From Paenibacillus glycinis (GTDB lineage Bacteria; Bacillota; Bacilli; Paenibacillales; Paenibacillaceae), in the NCBI RefSeq assembly GCF_009909185.1, contig NZ_JAAAMV010000009.1, forward strand, positions 248,001 to 312,000: a stretch of DNA of 64,000 bases, in the 5' to 3' direction. Shown in pieces: positions 9,316 to 17,602 of this stretch. Position 1 is the stretch's first letter. Every line of letters starts with the position of its first letter. The position numbers were made by a program, and so were the translations under genes. Below the pieces are notes generated by a model. The model ran no database searches. It had not been told where the DNA came from and saw only the letters and a list, made by a program, of their open reading frames with translations.

Positions 9316-9630
9316 TCAGGTACAGTCTTGTGGTTTCATCGCGTTGATTCGTTCCTCCATGGAAGGAAGGTGATCGATAACCTGCTTCAAATACGGCTTG
9401 TCCTCCACGTTCAAGGAATAATACACCCATTGGCTTCTCCGTTCCTCATTGATGAGACCGCCCGTTTTTAGTTTTTTCAAATGCTGGCTGACGTTCGGCT
9501 GCGAAGCTTCCAGAAAATCGACGATATCGCAGACGCACATTTCTTTATGGCGGAGCAGCGCCATGATCGTCAATCTGGTCTTATCGGAGAGAAGCTTCAG
9601 GGATTCGGACACTTCTTCGATGGCTTGCAT
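9316..9630 (-). CDS. arsR: Arsenic-responsive repressor ArsR
   Basis: A 104-residue winged helix-turn-helix repressor of the ArsR/SmtB family. The metal-site signature MCVCDI (Cys32 and Cys34) corresponds to the ELCVCDL box that binds As(III) in classical ArsR proteins, followed by the recognition helix [13 protein letters not shown]. It is the first gene of the ars operon and should repress its own promoter until arsenite binds. The start is the ATG at 9630, preceded by a GGAGC site. Confidence 0.95.
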   Translation of the reverse strand: MQAIEEVSESLKLLSDKTRLTIMALLRHKEMCVCDIVDFLEASQPNVSQHLKKLKTGGLINEERRSQWVYYSLNVEDKPYLKQVIDHLPSMEERINAMKPQDCT

Positions 9631-9671
9631 ATTCGTCTTCGCTCCTTTCCATCCGTTGGCTGTTCGTTATG

Positions 9672-9703
9672 TATTATACACGTTTGATTATATAAGTAAA
9701 TCA
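9672..9703 (-). promoter_or_regulatory. ars operon promoter and operator region
   Basis: On the minus strand a TATAAT hexamer (9673-9678) lies about 45 bases upstream of arsR; the -35 is weak. Immediately upstream is an imperfect dyad TGATT-N9-AATCA (9685-9703) within a very AT-rich stretch, as expected for an ArsR operator overlapping the promoter. The hexamer is clear; the operator is inferred. Confidence 0.45.
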
Positions 9704-9760
9704 TTATATAAATGCATACTAATGTTCGAAATCGAGATAACATGCGCCTAGATCACGAAT

Positions 9761-9790
9761 GGCTGCTGAAAAATCAGCAGCCATTTTATT
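9761..9790. terminator. Hairpin, probable terminator
   Basis: GGCTGCTGA (9761-9769) pairs perfectly with TCAGCAGCC (9774-9782). The T-rich tail (ATTTTATT) lies on the plus side, whereas the nearest gene end is that of the leftward oxidoreductase remnant, so its direction is uncertain. Confidence 0.5.
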
Positions 9791-9841
9791 CGAGGAGCGG
9801 AATCAAATTCCAATCAGTCCAAGCATAACCAACGGAACTAA

Positions 9842-11172
9842 TTATTTGCCTTTGCTTTTGGCTGCCGGCGGGATGCTTTGCGGATTATGAAACACGTTTC
9901 CCGGATCGTATTTCGCCTTTACCCGCCGCAGACGAGGGTAGTTCGCGCCGTAATACACCGGTCCGGAATTTTTGATGCCTTGATCCGGAACGTTGATGTA
10001 GGACCCTACGATGTAAGGCTGCAGCTTCCTGCGCAAACCGCGCGCGATGGCAATGTTTTTAGCGGCATCCGATTTCTTCACCCATGAGCTGTTCCACTCG
10101 ACATAAAATTTCGCTTTGCGCCAGTAGAACGCCGTCGCCCGTGGAGCTACGCGACTTACCGCTCCGCCCCAGTTGAGGAAGAAGAAGCCTGCGAATTCGC
10201 CTTCGACCTGCTCCAAGAACCGCCGCATGTACTTGATGGCTTTATCCGGGAACGGCCGTCGGCCGTAACCGCTGGAGAATTGGTTGCTTTCCCTTTGCGT
10301 AAGGATAGGATCGGGAGGTAGGAGGAAGTCCACGACTTTCGGGTAAGCCAATAAACGAATGAGCTTGCTCGTCGGCGTTCCTACGCCGAGCATGGGTCGC
10401 AGCAGGCGAAGCGCCTCCGTTTTCGATCCGAGGAAGAGCCCGTTCATGGTGACGTTGCCGCCTTTTTTCGGACCGATCGAAAATTCGCTGCCCAGCCTCG
10501 TATCCACGCATGGCGCCCAACGCTGCCAAGCTTTGAGCAATTCGGGAAACTGCTCCCATGGCCAGGTGATCCGATATACGGTGGCCTTCGCCGGAGCGGC
10601 ATGCACCTTGAATTTGTATTTGGTGTATACGCCGAAGTTGCCGCCGCCGCCGCCTTTGGTGGCCCACAGGAGATCCGAATTGCGTTTCTTGCTGGCGCGA
10701 ATGACCCTGCCCTTCGCGTCGACCATCTCGAGCGCGAGCAGATTGTCGCTGACGAGGCCGACCGTCCGTTGAAGCGGTCCGATACCTCCGCCGGCCGTGA
10801 TGCCGCCGATTCCTACGGAAGGGCTGTCGCCAAACGCGCGATAAAGCCGAGCGGCGCAAGCGTTTTGGCAATTCTGCCCACGGTGTTGCCCGATCCGACG
10901 ATAGCGGTGCTTTTCTTTCGATTCAGGTTAATTTGCTTCATCTTGCTGACATCGATGACGATGCCGCCGTTGACCTGCGAGAGATTGACTTCGAGCGAGT
11001 GTCTTCCGCTTCTCGGCCGAATGGGGACGTTATTCTCGTTGGCCCATCTGATGGCATTGGCTACATCCTGCGTGCGCTTCGCAAACACAAACACTTTAGG
11101 GAATTTGTCCGTCTGGGGGTCCCAATTTCTATCGTCATCGAACCGAAAGACGAGTCGCGGGAATTCATTCAA
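9842..11172 (-). pseudogene. Berberine-bridge-type FAD oxidoreductase, frameshifted
   Basis: Two frames read leftward together encode one FAD-linked oxidase of the BBE family. The upstream frame (11172-10813) holds the FAD domain start with RPRSGRHSLE, whose His normally binds FAD covalently, and ends at a stop after LAPLGFIARLATALP. From about 10845 the adjacent frame continues with FGDSPSVGIGGITAGGGIGP, then VSDNLLALEMVDAKGRV, the GGGGGNFGV motif and the C-terminal berberine domain up to VFHNPQ near the stop. A single-base loss near 10840-10850 explains the break. The 5' end is also doubtful: the homologous frame has no ATG, runs to a stop near 11216, and begins only with a TTG. A sequencing error could account for the frameshift but not for the missing start. 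Confidence 0.75.
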
Positions 11173-11268
11173 GATTGGGCTCCAGGCGCGAACATCGAAA
11201 ACGTGCTTCTATCCGCGGTTATTAAAGCTACCAAATAAACGCCGCTCCCTGATAACGAACGACAAGCG

Positions 11269-11670
11269 TTAATGCCGGCTGAACCGCTCGAGCGCTTCCT
11301 CGGTAACCGGAGCGAAGAGGTTGACGAGGTTGCCGTCGGGGTCGCGAAACAGCGCAGAGCGGTTCCCCCATGGCATCGTGGTCGGTTCCTGCACCCAATC
11401 GGCGACAAGCGGCTTCAAGCGCGCATACTCGGCATCGACGTCGCGGACGCGAAACTCGATGATGACGGAGCGGTTGTCGGCCGCGCGCGCCGAACCGGCG
11501 CCGAACAATTGCACCGTCTGGGAGTGGCCGATCGCCAAGGTGCACGATGGCAGAACGAACTCGGCGAAGACAGGCGCGGGGCGCTTCGCCAAAACGCCCG
11601 TGATCTTCTCGTAAAACACGACGAGTCGATCCAAGTCGTCGGTAATCATGCGTACGGAAGCAAAATCCAT
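11269..11670 (-). CDS. VOC-family (glyoxalase-like) protein
   Basis: A 133-residue protein with the paired beta-alpha-beta-beta-beta units of the vicinal oxygen chelate superfamily: DFASVRMITDDLDRLVVFYE at the N-terminus and LFRDPDGNLVNLFAPV at the end. Members include dioxygenases, glyoxalases and antibiotic-sequestering proteins. The function is unknown here. It is divergent from the TetR gene at 11847, and a perfect 19-bp palindrome lies 30 bases upstream of its start. Both genes have strongly GC-biased codons (many GCG, GTC, CGC) compared with the neighbouring ars and fbp genes, which hints at acquisition from a high-GC donor. Confidence 0.82.
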   Translation of the reverse strand: MDFASVRMITDDLDRLVVFYEKITGVLAKRPAPVFAEFVLPSCTLAIGHSQTVQLFGAGSARAADNRSVIIEFRVRDVDAEYARLKPLVADWVQEPTTMPWGNRSALFRDPDGNLVNLFAPVTEEALERFSRH

Positions 11671-11699
11671 GAAATATCATCCTTTCAATTTATATAACA

Positions 11700-11718
11700 A
11701 TACGATACCGTATCGTAT
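11700..11718. promoter_or_regulatory. Perfect 19-bp palindrome, likely TetR operator
   Basis: ATACGATAC-C-GTATCGTAT is perfectly symmetric around the central C at 11709. It is 30 bp upstream of the VOC start and 129 bp from the TetR start; this is the classic position for a divergent TetR operator. Confidence 0.7.
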
Positions 11719-11846
11719 CGTAACATATCGGTCCAAGAAATACAAGCAGGCGTGATCCCGAGCGCCGAGGATGCGCTCATGGTATAATGTGAAAGACTTT
11801 TTATCCGAAGGCAACGCATTCAAGTCTACGACTTTTAGTTGAAGGG

Positions 11847-12446
11847 ATGATGGTGACTACGTCTAAGAAATCCGAAAGCATGCCGTCGACCAATATAAAT
11901 AAACGCGTCGAACGTTCGCGACATGCCGTCCTGACCACCGCGTTCGAACTCCTCGGCGAGGGCGGCGTGGCCAGCTTCTCCGTCGACGAAGTCGCGCGTC
12001 GATCCGGGGTCGCGAAGACGACCATCTACCGCCACTGGCCGACGCGCGAAGCACTGGTGATCGACGCCTGTTCACGGATGATCGCCGAGCAGGAGACGCC
12101 CGACACCGGCTCGCTCGAAGGTGACGTCACGGCGATCCTGATGGAAATCGCACACCTGCTGCCGACGGCGAATTGGTCCTTCGTCCTGCCGTCTATCGTC
12201 GACACGGCCGAGCGCAATCCGGAGTTCGCGGAGATCCACAGTCGGATTCAGCGCGGACATACGGCCCCGCTGCGAGAGGTCCTGCAGCGCGCAATAGGCA
12301 GAGGCGATCTGTCGGCAGAAGCCGACGTGTCGACGATCGTCGCGTCCCTGATGGGGCCGCTCTTCTACCGCCGCTGGTTTTCGCGCGAACCGATCGACGA
12401 CCGGTTCGTCCAAGCGATCATCCGCCGCGTACTCGCTTCGCTTTAG
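11847..12446 (+). CDS. TetR-family transcriptional regulator
   Basis: A 199-residue TetR/AcrR-type repressor. The HTH spans about residues 20-65 (SFSVDEVARRSGVAKTTIYRHW, then PTREALVIDACSRM), and the rest is a C-terminal helical domain of the kind common in actinobacterial regulators. It probably controls the divergent VOC gene through the 19-bp palindrome. The start is ATG 11847 with AAGGGA just upstream; ATG 11850 is an equal alternative. The GC-rich codon use matches the VOC gene, so the two probably moved together. Confidence 0.88.
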   Translation: MMVTTSKKSESMPSTNINKRVERSRHAVLTTAFELLGEGGVASFSVDEVARRSGVAKTTIYRHWPTREALVIDACSRMIAEQETPDTGSLEGDVTAILMEIAHLLPTANWSFVLPSIVDTAERNPEFAEIHSRIQRGHTAPLREVLQRAIGRGDLSAEADVSTIVASLMGPLFYRRWFSREPIDDRFVQAIIRRVLASL

Positions 12447-12496
12447 CAGGAGACGCCTACCGCTGCTTGGCCGCACATCGACGGCGAACCGGCATT

Positions 12497-12586
12497 ATGA
12501 ACGAGGAATCGTTACATAAATTGGCCGATCGCGGAAAAGATACAGATTGGGGTTTCATCATTTGGAGAAAGGGTGATTGCAGATGA
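12497..12586 (+). CDS. 29-residue small protein, unknown
   Basis: A short frame ATG...TGA encoding 29 residues with a DTDWGFIIW core. No strong ribosome binding site is seen. Its stop overlaps the ATG of the next small gene (ATGA at 12583-12586), so the two could be translationally coupled. The next protein contains a similar aromatic DFIWGSD core, which suggests the pair is related. No family is recognised; it may also be only the leader of the next gene. Confidence 0.35.
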   Translation: MNEESLHKLADRGKDTDWGFIIWRKGDCR

Positions 12587-12729
12587 ACAACGAGGAAATA
12601 ACGGATCCCGCGCAACATGTTAACCAAGATCGGAAGAAAAACGCTCAAGCGATGAATGAATCAGGCATCGACTTCATCTGGGGCAGCGACCAGGATGAAC
12701 TCGTCCAGAAGCAGGAGAAAGAGGAATAA
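12583..12729 (+). CDS. 48-residue hydrophilic small protein, unknown
   Basis: A frame encoding 48 residues, highly charged and rich in Gln, Asn, Asp and Glu, with a central GIDFIWGSDQDEL segment. A GGAGAAAGGGTGA site (12564-12576) is placed seven or more bases ahead of the ATG, and an excellent terminator starts 27 bases after the stop, so it is very probably a real gene. It overlaps the upstream 29-residue frame by an ATGA junction. The composition suggests a small soluble, perhaps spore or stress, protein; this is only an inference. Confidence 0.6.
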   Translation: MNNEEITDPAQHVNQDRKKNAQAMNESGIDFIWGSDQDELVQKQEKEE

Positions 12730-12756
12730 ACCCCGGGCGAACAGGCTGCGGATGCA

Positions 12757-12787
12757 AAGCGATGGAACGGCTCCATCGCTTTTTTTG
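12757..12787 (+). terminator. Intrinsic terminator after small-protein pair
   Basis: AAGCGATGGA (12757-12766) pairs with TCCATCGCTT (12772-12781) over a 5-base loop, followed by a run of T. Confidence 0.9.
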
Positions 12788-12888
12788 CATTGCGGCGCCG
12801 AATGGCGCGATCGGACAGGATAGCGTGGGATATTTTAGTTATAATAGCTGATAGTACGCGTACTTTTCCTTGAAGGGGGATTTCTGTT

Positions 12889-14820
12889 ATGGATGCGCAG
12901 TTTCTAGATTTATTGGCCCGGGAATACGATACGGAAGAAAAAGTCGTAACGGAAATCATCAACCTTGAAGCGATCTCCAACCTCCCCAAGGGAACGGAGC
13001 ATTTTGTCAGCGATTTGCATGGGGAGTTCCAGGCTTTTCAGCATGTACTGCGAAACGGCTCGGGTACCGTAAAGGAGAAAATCAAAGCCTTGTTCCGCGA
13101 GGCGTGGACGGAGCATGAGATCAATGATTTTACGGCGTTGGTTTATTATCCGGAAGAAAAAATACAGTTGGTCAAAGCAGAGTTGTGCAATAAACAAGCC
13201 TTGAACCGATGGTACAGGCAAACGATTGAACAAATGCTGAAGCTCATCTCCAATGCCTCTTCCAAATATACGCGCGCGAAATTGCGCAAAGCCTTGCCGG
13301 AGCAGTTTGTCTATATTATAGAAGAGCTTCTGTACAAGACGGATTCGACCAACAACAAGGACCCTTATTATGAGGAAATCTACCGGCAAATTATTTCCTT
13401 GGGCCAGGCGGACAAGCTCCTGATCGGCCTTGCTTATACGACCCAGCGCCTCGTCGTCGACCATCTTCACGTGGTCGGAGACATCTATGACCGCGGGCCG
13501 GACCCCGATAAAATCATGGACACGCTGATCAACTACCATTCCGTGGACGTTCAGTGGGGGAACCATGATGTCCTGTGGATCGGCGCCTATGCGGGTTCCT
13601 TGGTCTGCCTCGCGAATATCATCCGGATCTGCGCCAGATACGACAATCTGGACATCATCGAAGACGTGTACGGCATCAACCTTCGCCCGTTGTTGAACTT
13701 GGCGGAGAAATACTATCGCGACAATCCGGTTTTTAAACCGAAGCTGCAGACCGACCATAACGGTTCGGAGCAGGAAATCCTGCAGATCACCAAAATTCAC
13801 CAAGCCATTGCCATGATCCAGTTCAAGCTCGAGATCCCGATTATCAAGAGACGCCCTTACTTTAATATGTCCAGCAGGCTGCTGCTGGAGCAGATCGATT
13901 ACGACAAAAACGAAATCAAGCTCGGCGGGAAAACGTACCCGCTGGAAAATACGTGCTTCGCAACCGTCGACCCGCAGCAGCCCGAACGACTGCTGGAGGA
14001 AGAACGTCAGGTGATGGAGAAGCTGCTGTTCTCCGTGCAGCATTCCGAAAAGATGGCCAGACATATGAATTTCCTGATGAAAAAGGGCAGCCTGTATTTA
14101 AAATACAACGGGAATTTGTTGTTTCACGGCTGCATTCCGTTGGATGACGAAGGCAACATGGAAGTCATGCAGATTGAAGACAAGACGTATTCGGGCCGCC
14201 AGCTGCTCGATGTGTTCGAATATTATTTGCGTTACGCCTTCGCGCATCCGGAAGAAACGGAGGATCTGGCGACGGATATGGTATGGTACATCTGGACGGG
14301 GGAATGCTCCTCGCTCTTCGGCAAGCGGGAAATGACCACCTTTGAACGGTACTTCATCCAAGACAAAGAAACCTACAAGGAGCGAAAGAACCCGTATTAC
14401 CATTTGCGCGAAAACGAGGAGACGTGCCGGAAAATCCTGCTGGAATTCGATATGGATCCGGATCACGGCCATATCATTAACGGCCATACGCCGGTGAAAG
14501 AAATTCGCGGCGAGAACCCCGTGAAAGCAAACGGGAAAATGATCGTCATCGACGGCGGTTTTTCCAAAGCTTATCAATCCACGACGGGCATCGCCGGCTA
14601 TACCTTGTTGTTTAATTCCTTCGGCATGCAGCTCGTCGCCCATCAAAAATTCATTTCAAAAGAAGATGTGTTGTGTAACGGAACGGACGTATTGTCCGTA
14701 AAAAGGCTGGTGGACAAGGAACTGGAGCGGAAGCTGGTGCGGGAAACCAATATCGGGGAGAAGCTGCTGCAGAAAATCTCGAATTTGAAGAATCTCCTGG
14801 AATATCGCTACATGAAATGA
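12889..14820 (+). CDS. fbp: Fructose-1,6-bisphosphatase, class III
   Basis: A 643-residue class III FBPase, the length typical of Bacillus Fbp. It hydrolyses fructose 1,6-bisphosphate to fructose 6-phosphate in gluconeogenesis. The metallophosphoesterase motifs are intact: [15 protein letters not shown] near residues 38-52, [12 protein letters not shown] near 197-208 and [11 protein letters not shown] near 223-233, with the C-terminal INGHTPVKE near 528-536 supplying a metal-ligand His. An AGGGGGA ribosome site lies ahead of ATG 12889. It is a single-gene unit between two hairpins. Confidence 0.97.
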   Translation: MDAQFLDLLAREYDTEEKVVTEIINLEAISNLPKGTEHFVSDLHGEFQAFQHVLRNGSGTVKEKIKALFREAWTEHEINDFTALVYYPEEKIQLVKAELCNKQALNRWYRQTIEQMLKLISNASSKYTRAKLRKALPEQFVYIIEELLYKTDSTNNKDPYYEEIYRQIISLGQADKLLIGLAYTTQRLVVDHLHVVGDIYDRGPDPDKIMDTLINYHSVDVQWGNHDVLWIGAYAGSLVCLANIIRICARYDNLDIIEDVYGINLRPLLNLAEKYYRDNPVFKPKLQTDHNGSEQEILQITKIHQAIAMIQFKLEIPIIKRRPYFNMSSRLLLEQIDYDKNEIKLGGKTYPLENTCFATVDPQQPERLLEEERQVMEKLLFSVQHSEKMARHMNFLMKKGSLYLKYNGNLLFHGCIPLDDEGNMEVMQIEDKTYSGRQLLDVFEYYLRYAFAHPEETEDLATDMVWYIWTGECSSLFGKREMTTFERYFIQDKETYKERKNPYYHLRENEETCRKILLEFDMDPDHGHIINGHTPVKEIRGENPVKANGKMIVIDGGFSKAYQSTTGIAGYTLLFNSFGMQLVAHQKFISKEDVLCNGTDVLSVKRLVDKELERKLVRETNIGEKLLQKISNLKNLLEYRYMK

Positions 14821-14832
14821 AACTTACGCCCA

Positions 14833-14868
14833 AAAAGCCGTTAATGAACCAGGTTCATTCACGGCTTT
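14833..14868 (+). terminator. Long hairpin after fbp
   Basis: AAAGCCGT...ATGAACC pairs with GGTTCAT...ACGGCTTT almost completely. There is no T-run after it, so it may act as a weak terminator or a 3' stabiliser. Confidence 0.5.
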
Positions 14869-14960
14869 GCTATGTTCGAAGAGTAAAAGGCGGATGCGAC
14901 GGTGACAGCTTACGAGGAAACCTGGTTGGACAAGCAAGAAAGCGAAATCGCTCTCGGAAC

Positions 14961-15003
14961 AAAAAAATCCCTCGGAACGACGCTGATCAAGTCGTCCCGA
15001 GGG
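14961..15003 (-). terminator. Intrinsic terminator of the lipoprotein gene
   Basis: Read on the minus strand, CCCTCGGGACGAC pairs with GTCGTTCCGAGGG around a 9-base loop, and ATTTTTTT follows. It lies 27 bases past the stop of the gene at 15030. Confidence 0.85.
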
Positions 15004-15029
15004 AGGTGCGATGGATGTTGACCACAGTC

Positions 15030-15422
15030 TTACTCTTTATCGATTGACGTGATCGTGTTTTCTTTGTACTGATACTTGATGTTCGTGCCTTTTTCCCAAG
15101 CAGATACCTTGTCGGCAATCTCGGCGCTGACCTGGTAGGAAATCGGACCTACGCCGGTTTCGATTTCAACGGTCTTGTCCGCATTGAGGCCGTTGAATAC
15201 GCCGGATACCTCGGTAGGAGCGTCTTCTTCTGAAACGGTATCGTTTGTAGACGAACCGTTATTCGCGGCAGCCGCGTTGTTGTCGCCGGCGGCGTTAGTC
15301 GATGCGTTCACCGCCGCATTGTCGCCGGCATTGTTGTTGCTGCTTCCGCACGCCGTTCCAAGAATAGCCAATGAGAGGATGACAGCAGTGAAGGTCAGGT
15401 TTTTGACGAGTTTATTTTTCAT
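15030..15422 (-). CDS. Small secreted lipoprotein, unknown
   Basis: A 130-residue protein. The ATG at 15422 is chosen because GGAGGTGA precedes it; the frame extends further upstream without a site. Residues 1-24 are a signal peptide ending in LGTAC, so Cys25 is the likely lipid-attachment residue. Residues about 26-60 are a low-complexity Asn/Ala/Ser linker, and the last 70 residues form a compact hydrophilic domain (VGPISYQVSAEIADKVSAW). The fold and role are not recognised. It is likely anchored on the outer face of the membrane. Monocistronic, with its own terminator. Confidence 0.8.
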   Translation of the reverse strand: MKNKLVKNLTFTAVILSLAILGTACGSSNNNAGDNAAVNASTNAAGDNNAAAANNGSSTNDTVSEEDAPTEVSGVFNGLNADKTVEIETGVGPISYQVSAEIADKVSAWEKGTNIKYQYKENTITSIDKE

Positions 15423-15636
15423 GATTTTCACCTCCAGCGAGGTTAAACGCGGCGTATTAGGAAAAGTTTCGCAATTCATTCGTTAATAATTTGTAAATGA
15501 ATCCAAGGAAGCAGGGGCAAACGGATCGGCTCGCGGGTTCCGTATTCATCGATTTCTATCCGGATATCGGGCATAATTCGGGTTTTACCCTCGTATCAAT
15601 AGGCAAAAGCTGCCAAGGGTAAAAAGGAGATTGCCG

Positions 15637-16824
15637 ATGAAAGACAATACCGCCGTTCGACCGTTTCGTCCCGGATTCGCTCCGGAGTCGGCGCTTGCCG
15701 ACCTTCGCCGGCGCGTCGCCGCGACGAGATGGCCCGATAAGGAAACCGCTCCGGCTCAGTCGCAAGGCGTGCCGCTCGAGACGATTCAAACCATCGCGCG
15801 CTATTGGGCAACCGCATACGATTGGCGCAAATTCGAAGCATGGCTGAACGCCATCCCGCAATTCGTGACGGAAATCGACGGCTTGGACATTCAATTCATT
15901 CACGTGCGTTCGGGTCACGAGGGAGCGATCCCGATGATACTGACGCACGGGTGGTCCGGCTCGATCGTCGAACTGCTGAAAGTCATCGATCCGCTGACCC
16001 GGCCGACGGCTTACGGGGCGTCGGCCTCGGACGCGTTCCACGTCGTCATTCCTTCGCTGCCGGGTTACGGCTTCTCCGGCAAGCCGACCAAGCCCGGTTG
16101 GAACGTTCCTCGAATCGCCCGGGCCTGGGCGGTGCTGATGAACCGGTTAGGCTACGCGAAATACGCGGCCCAAGGGGGCGATTGGGGCGCGCTCGTCTCG
16201 GACACGATGGGGGTGCTGCAGGTTCCGGGATTGTTCGCCATTCACAGCAACATGCCCGGCACGGTGCCTCCCGCCTACGAAACGGCGATCATAAACGGGG
16301 AGCCGATGCCGCCCGATCTAACGCAAGAACAGAAGAACGCCTGGATGCAGCTGGATTTCTTCTATCGGCATGTCGGTTACGCCCAGATCATGGGGAGGCG
16401 CCCGCAGACGCTGACCGGACTGGCGGATTCGCCGGCGGGTCTCGCGGCATTCAATCTCGATCATGACGCGAAAAGCCTGGAGCTGATATCGGGCGCATTC
16501 TTCGGTCATCCCGGGGGCATTTCGCGAGACGATTTCCTCGATAACATCACGCTCTATTGGCTGACGAACACGCCTGTCTCGGCTGCGCGTCTTTATTGGG
16601 AAAACAAGCTCCCGTTCTTCTCGGTCAAGGGCGTACATAATATCCCGGTCGCCATCAGCGTCTTTCCCGACGAGCTCTATCAGGCCCCTCTTAGCTGGGC
16701 GAAGGAAGCATACCCGAAGCTGTTCTATTACAACCGGGTCGCCAAGGGGGGACACTTCGCCGCGTGGCAGGTGCCGCTGCTGTTCTCCGAGGAGCTCCGC
16801 AAGGCGTTCCGTCCGTTTCGTTGA
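15637..16824 (+). CDS. Epoxide hydrolase, alpha/beta-hydrolase fold
   Basis: A 395-residue enzyme with the N-terminal EHN domain (residues about 5-115; PFRPGFAPESALADLRRRV) followed by the alpha/beta-hydrolase domain. The nucleophile Asp182 lies in QGGDWG, the oxyanion region is LTHGWSGS near residue 109, and the catalytic His is in KGGHFAAWQ near residue 370. This is the microsomal/juvenile-hormone epoxide hydrolase type, which opens epoxides to diols. The start at 15637 has AAGGAGA seven bases upstream; the TTG at 15631 is too close to that site. No neighbour explains the substrate. Confidence 0.9.
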   Translation: MKDNTAVRPFRPGFAPESALADLRRRVAATRWPDKETAPAQSQGVPLETIQTIARYWATAYDWRKFEAWLNAIPQFVTEIDGLDIQFIHVRSGHEGAIPMILTHGWSGSIVELLKVIDPLTRPTAYGASASDAFHVVIPSLPGYGFSGKPTKPGWNVPRIARAWAVLMNRLGYAKYAAQGGDWGALVSDTMGVLQVPGLFAIHSNMPGTVPPAYETAIINGEPMPPDLTQEQKNAWMQLDFFYRHVGYAQIMGRRPQTLTGLADSPAGLAAFNLDHDAKSLELISGAFFGHPGGISRDDFLDNITLYWLTNTPVSAARLYWENKLPFFSVKGVHNIPVAISVFPDELYQAPLSWAKEAYPKLFYYNRVAKGGHFAAWQVPLLFSEELRKAFRPFR

Positions 16825-16838
16825 CGAGGATCTCGAAG

Positions 16839-16870
16839 AAGCCCGAATCCGGTTCGGGCTTTTTGTTTTT
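16839..16870 (+). terminator. Intrinsic terminator after epoxide hydrolase
   Basis: AAGCCCGAA (16839-16847) pairs with TTCGGGCTT (16853-16861), followed by TTTGTTTTT. Confidence 0.9.
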
Positions 16871-16960
16871 CTTAGCGCTGATTCGCAGTTCGGAGACTCT
16901 TCGCAGCATGCCTGACGATGGTTATTGACCAGTCGTTCCATAATGGTTGTGATAGAAGCC

Positions 16961-17479
16961 ATGAGCAGACCAAGGGAACTCGATTATGCTGCTGCGCTGC
17001 ATGCCGCAATGGACACTTTTTGGGAGCATGGCTATACCGCTTCCTCGTACGACATTCTATCGAAAGGAACCAAGCTGAAGAAACAAAGCCTGTATGGCGC
17101 CTTCGGGGATAAAAAAGCATTGTTCCACAAGTCGTTGTCCTTTGAACAACGCGGAGTATCTGGAACGATTCAGGAATTGCTGAGCCACGGCACGACTGCA
17201 GCGGAAAAGCTGCGTTATTGGCAACGGCATTTATTGGCTTCCCATGACAAGCGCAATATCGGCTGCCTGATCACCGGGCGTGCCGCCGTTGAAACCTTAC
17301 TCAATAAGAACAAGCCCGTACGGGCTCTGGTTCGCGAGGACGACGCGCACGCGGCGGAGCTTCGAGCGCGCGGCGTAGAGATCGCCGTCGGTGACCTCTT
17401 GGATTTCGATAGCCTTCGGCGTGCGATCGAAGATCCGTTCGGATACCCCTTGATTCTGCGCCGTTTTTTACACGAATAA
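16961..17479 (+). pseudogene. Chimera: TetR N-terminal half joined to NmrA-like fragment
   Basis: The 172-residue frame joins two unrelated families. Residues 1-110 are the first half of a TetR regulator (RPRELDYAAALHAAMDTFW, helix-turn-helix ending KKQSLYGAFGDKKALFHKSL, then NIGCLI where TetR proteins continue CLIVN). Residues about 111-160 are the early part of an NmrA/SDR-type NAD(P)-binding protein (TGRAAVETLLNKNKPVRALV, then GVEIAVGDLLDFDSLRRAIE); its first glycine-loop strand and everything after the third strand are missing. The second part is clearly more GC-rich. I infer an in-frame deletion joining a regulator to its neighbouring target gene. It could still bind DNA but has no complete second domain. 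ATG 16943 is an alternative start. Confidence 0.75.
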
Positions 17480-17508
17480 AAAAAACTGATTCTAGTTCAA
17501 AACGGAAA

Positions 17509-17534
17509 TGCCTTCTGACGGGGGCTTTTTTTTT
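17509..17534 (+). terminator. Weak terminator-like hairpin with T10 run
   Basis: GCCTT can pair with GGGGC (two G-U pairs) directly before a run of ten T at the end of the chimera gene and 69 bases before the RND gene. The T-run is clear; the stem is weak. Confidence 0.4.
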
Positions 17535-17602
17535 TGCGACGATGAACAATCCGGCCCAGAACGAAGTCTTTCCCTATATAGACAGGAGAGGAGACTTCAA
17601 TC

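Noticed and set aside
12910-14064. A 384-codon minus-strand frame under fbp
   Set aside because: Antisense shadow of a strongly conserved enzyme; no start site or recognised domain.
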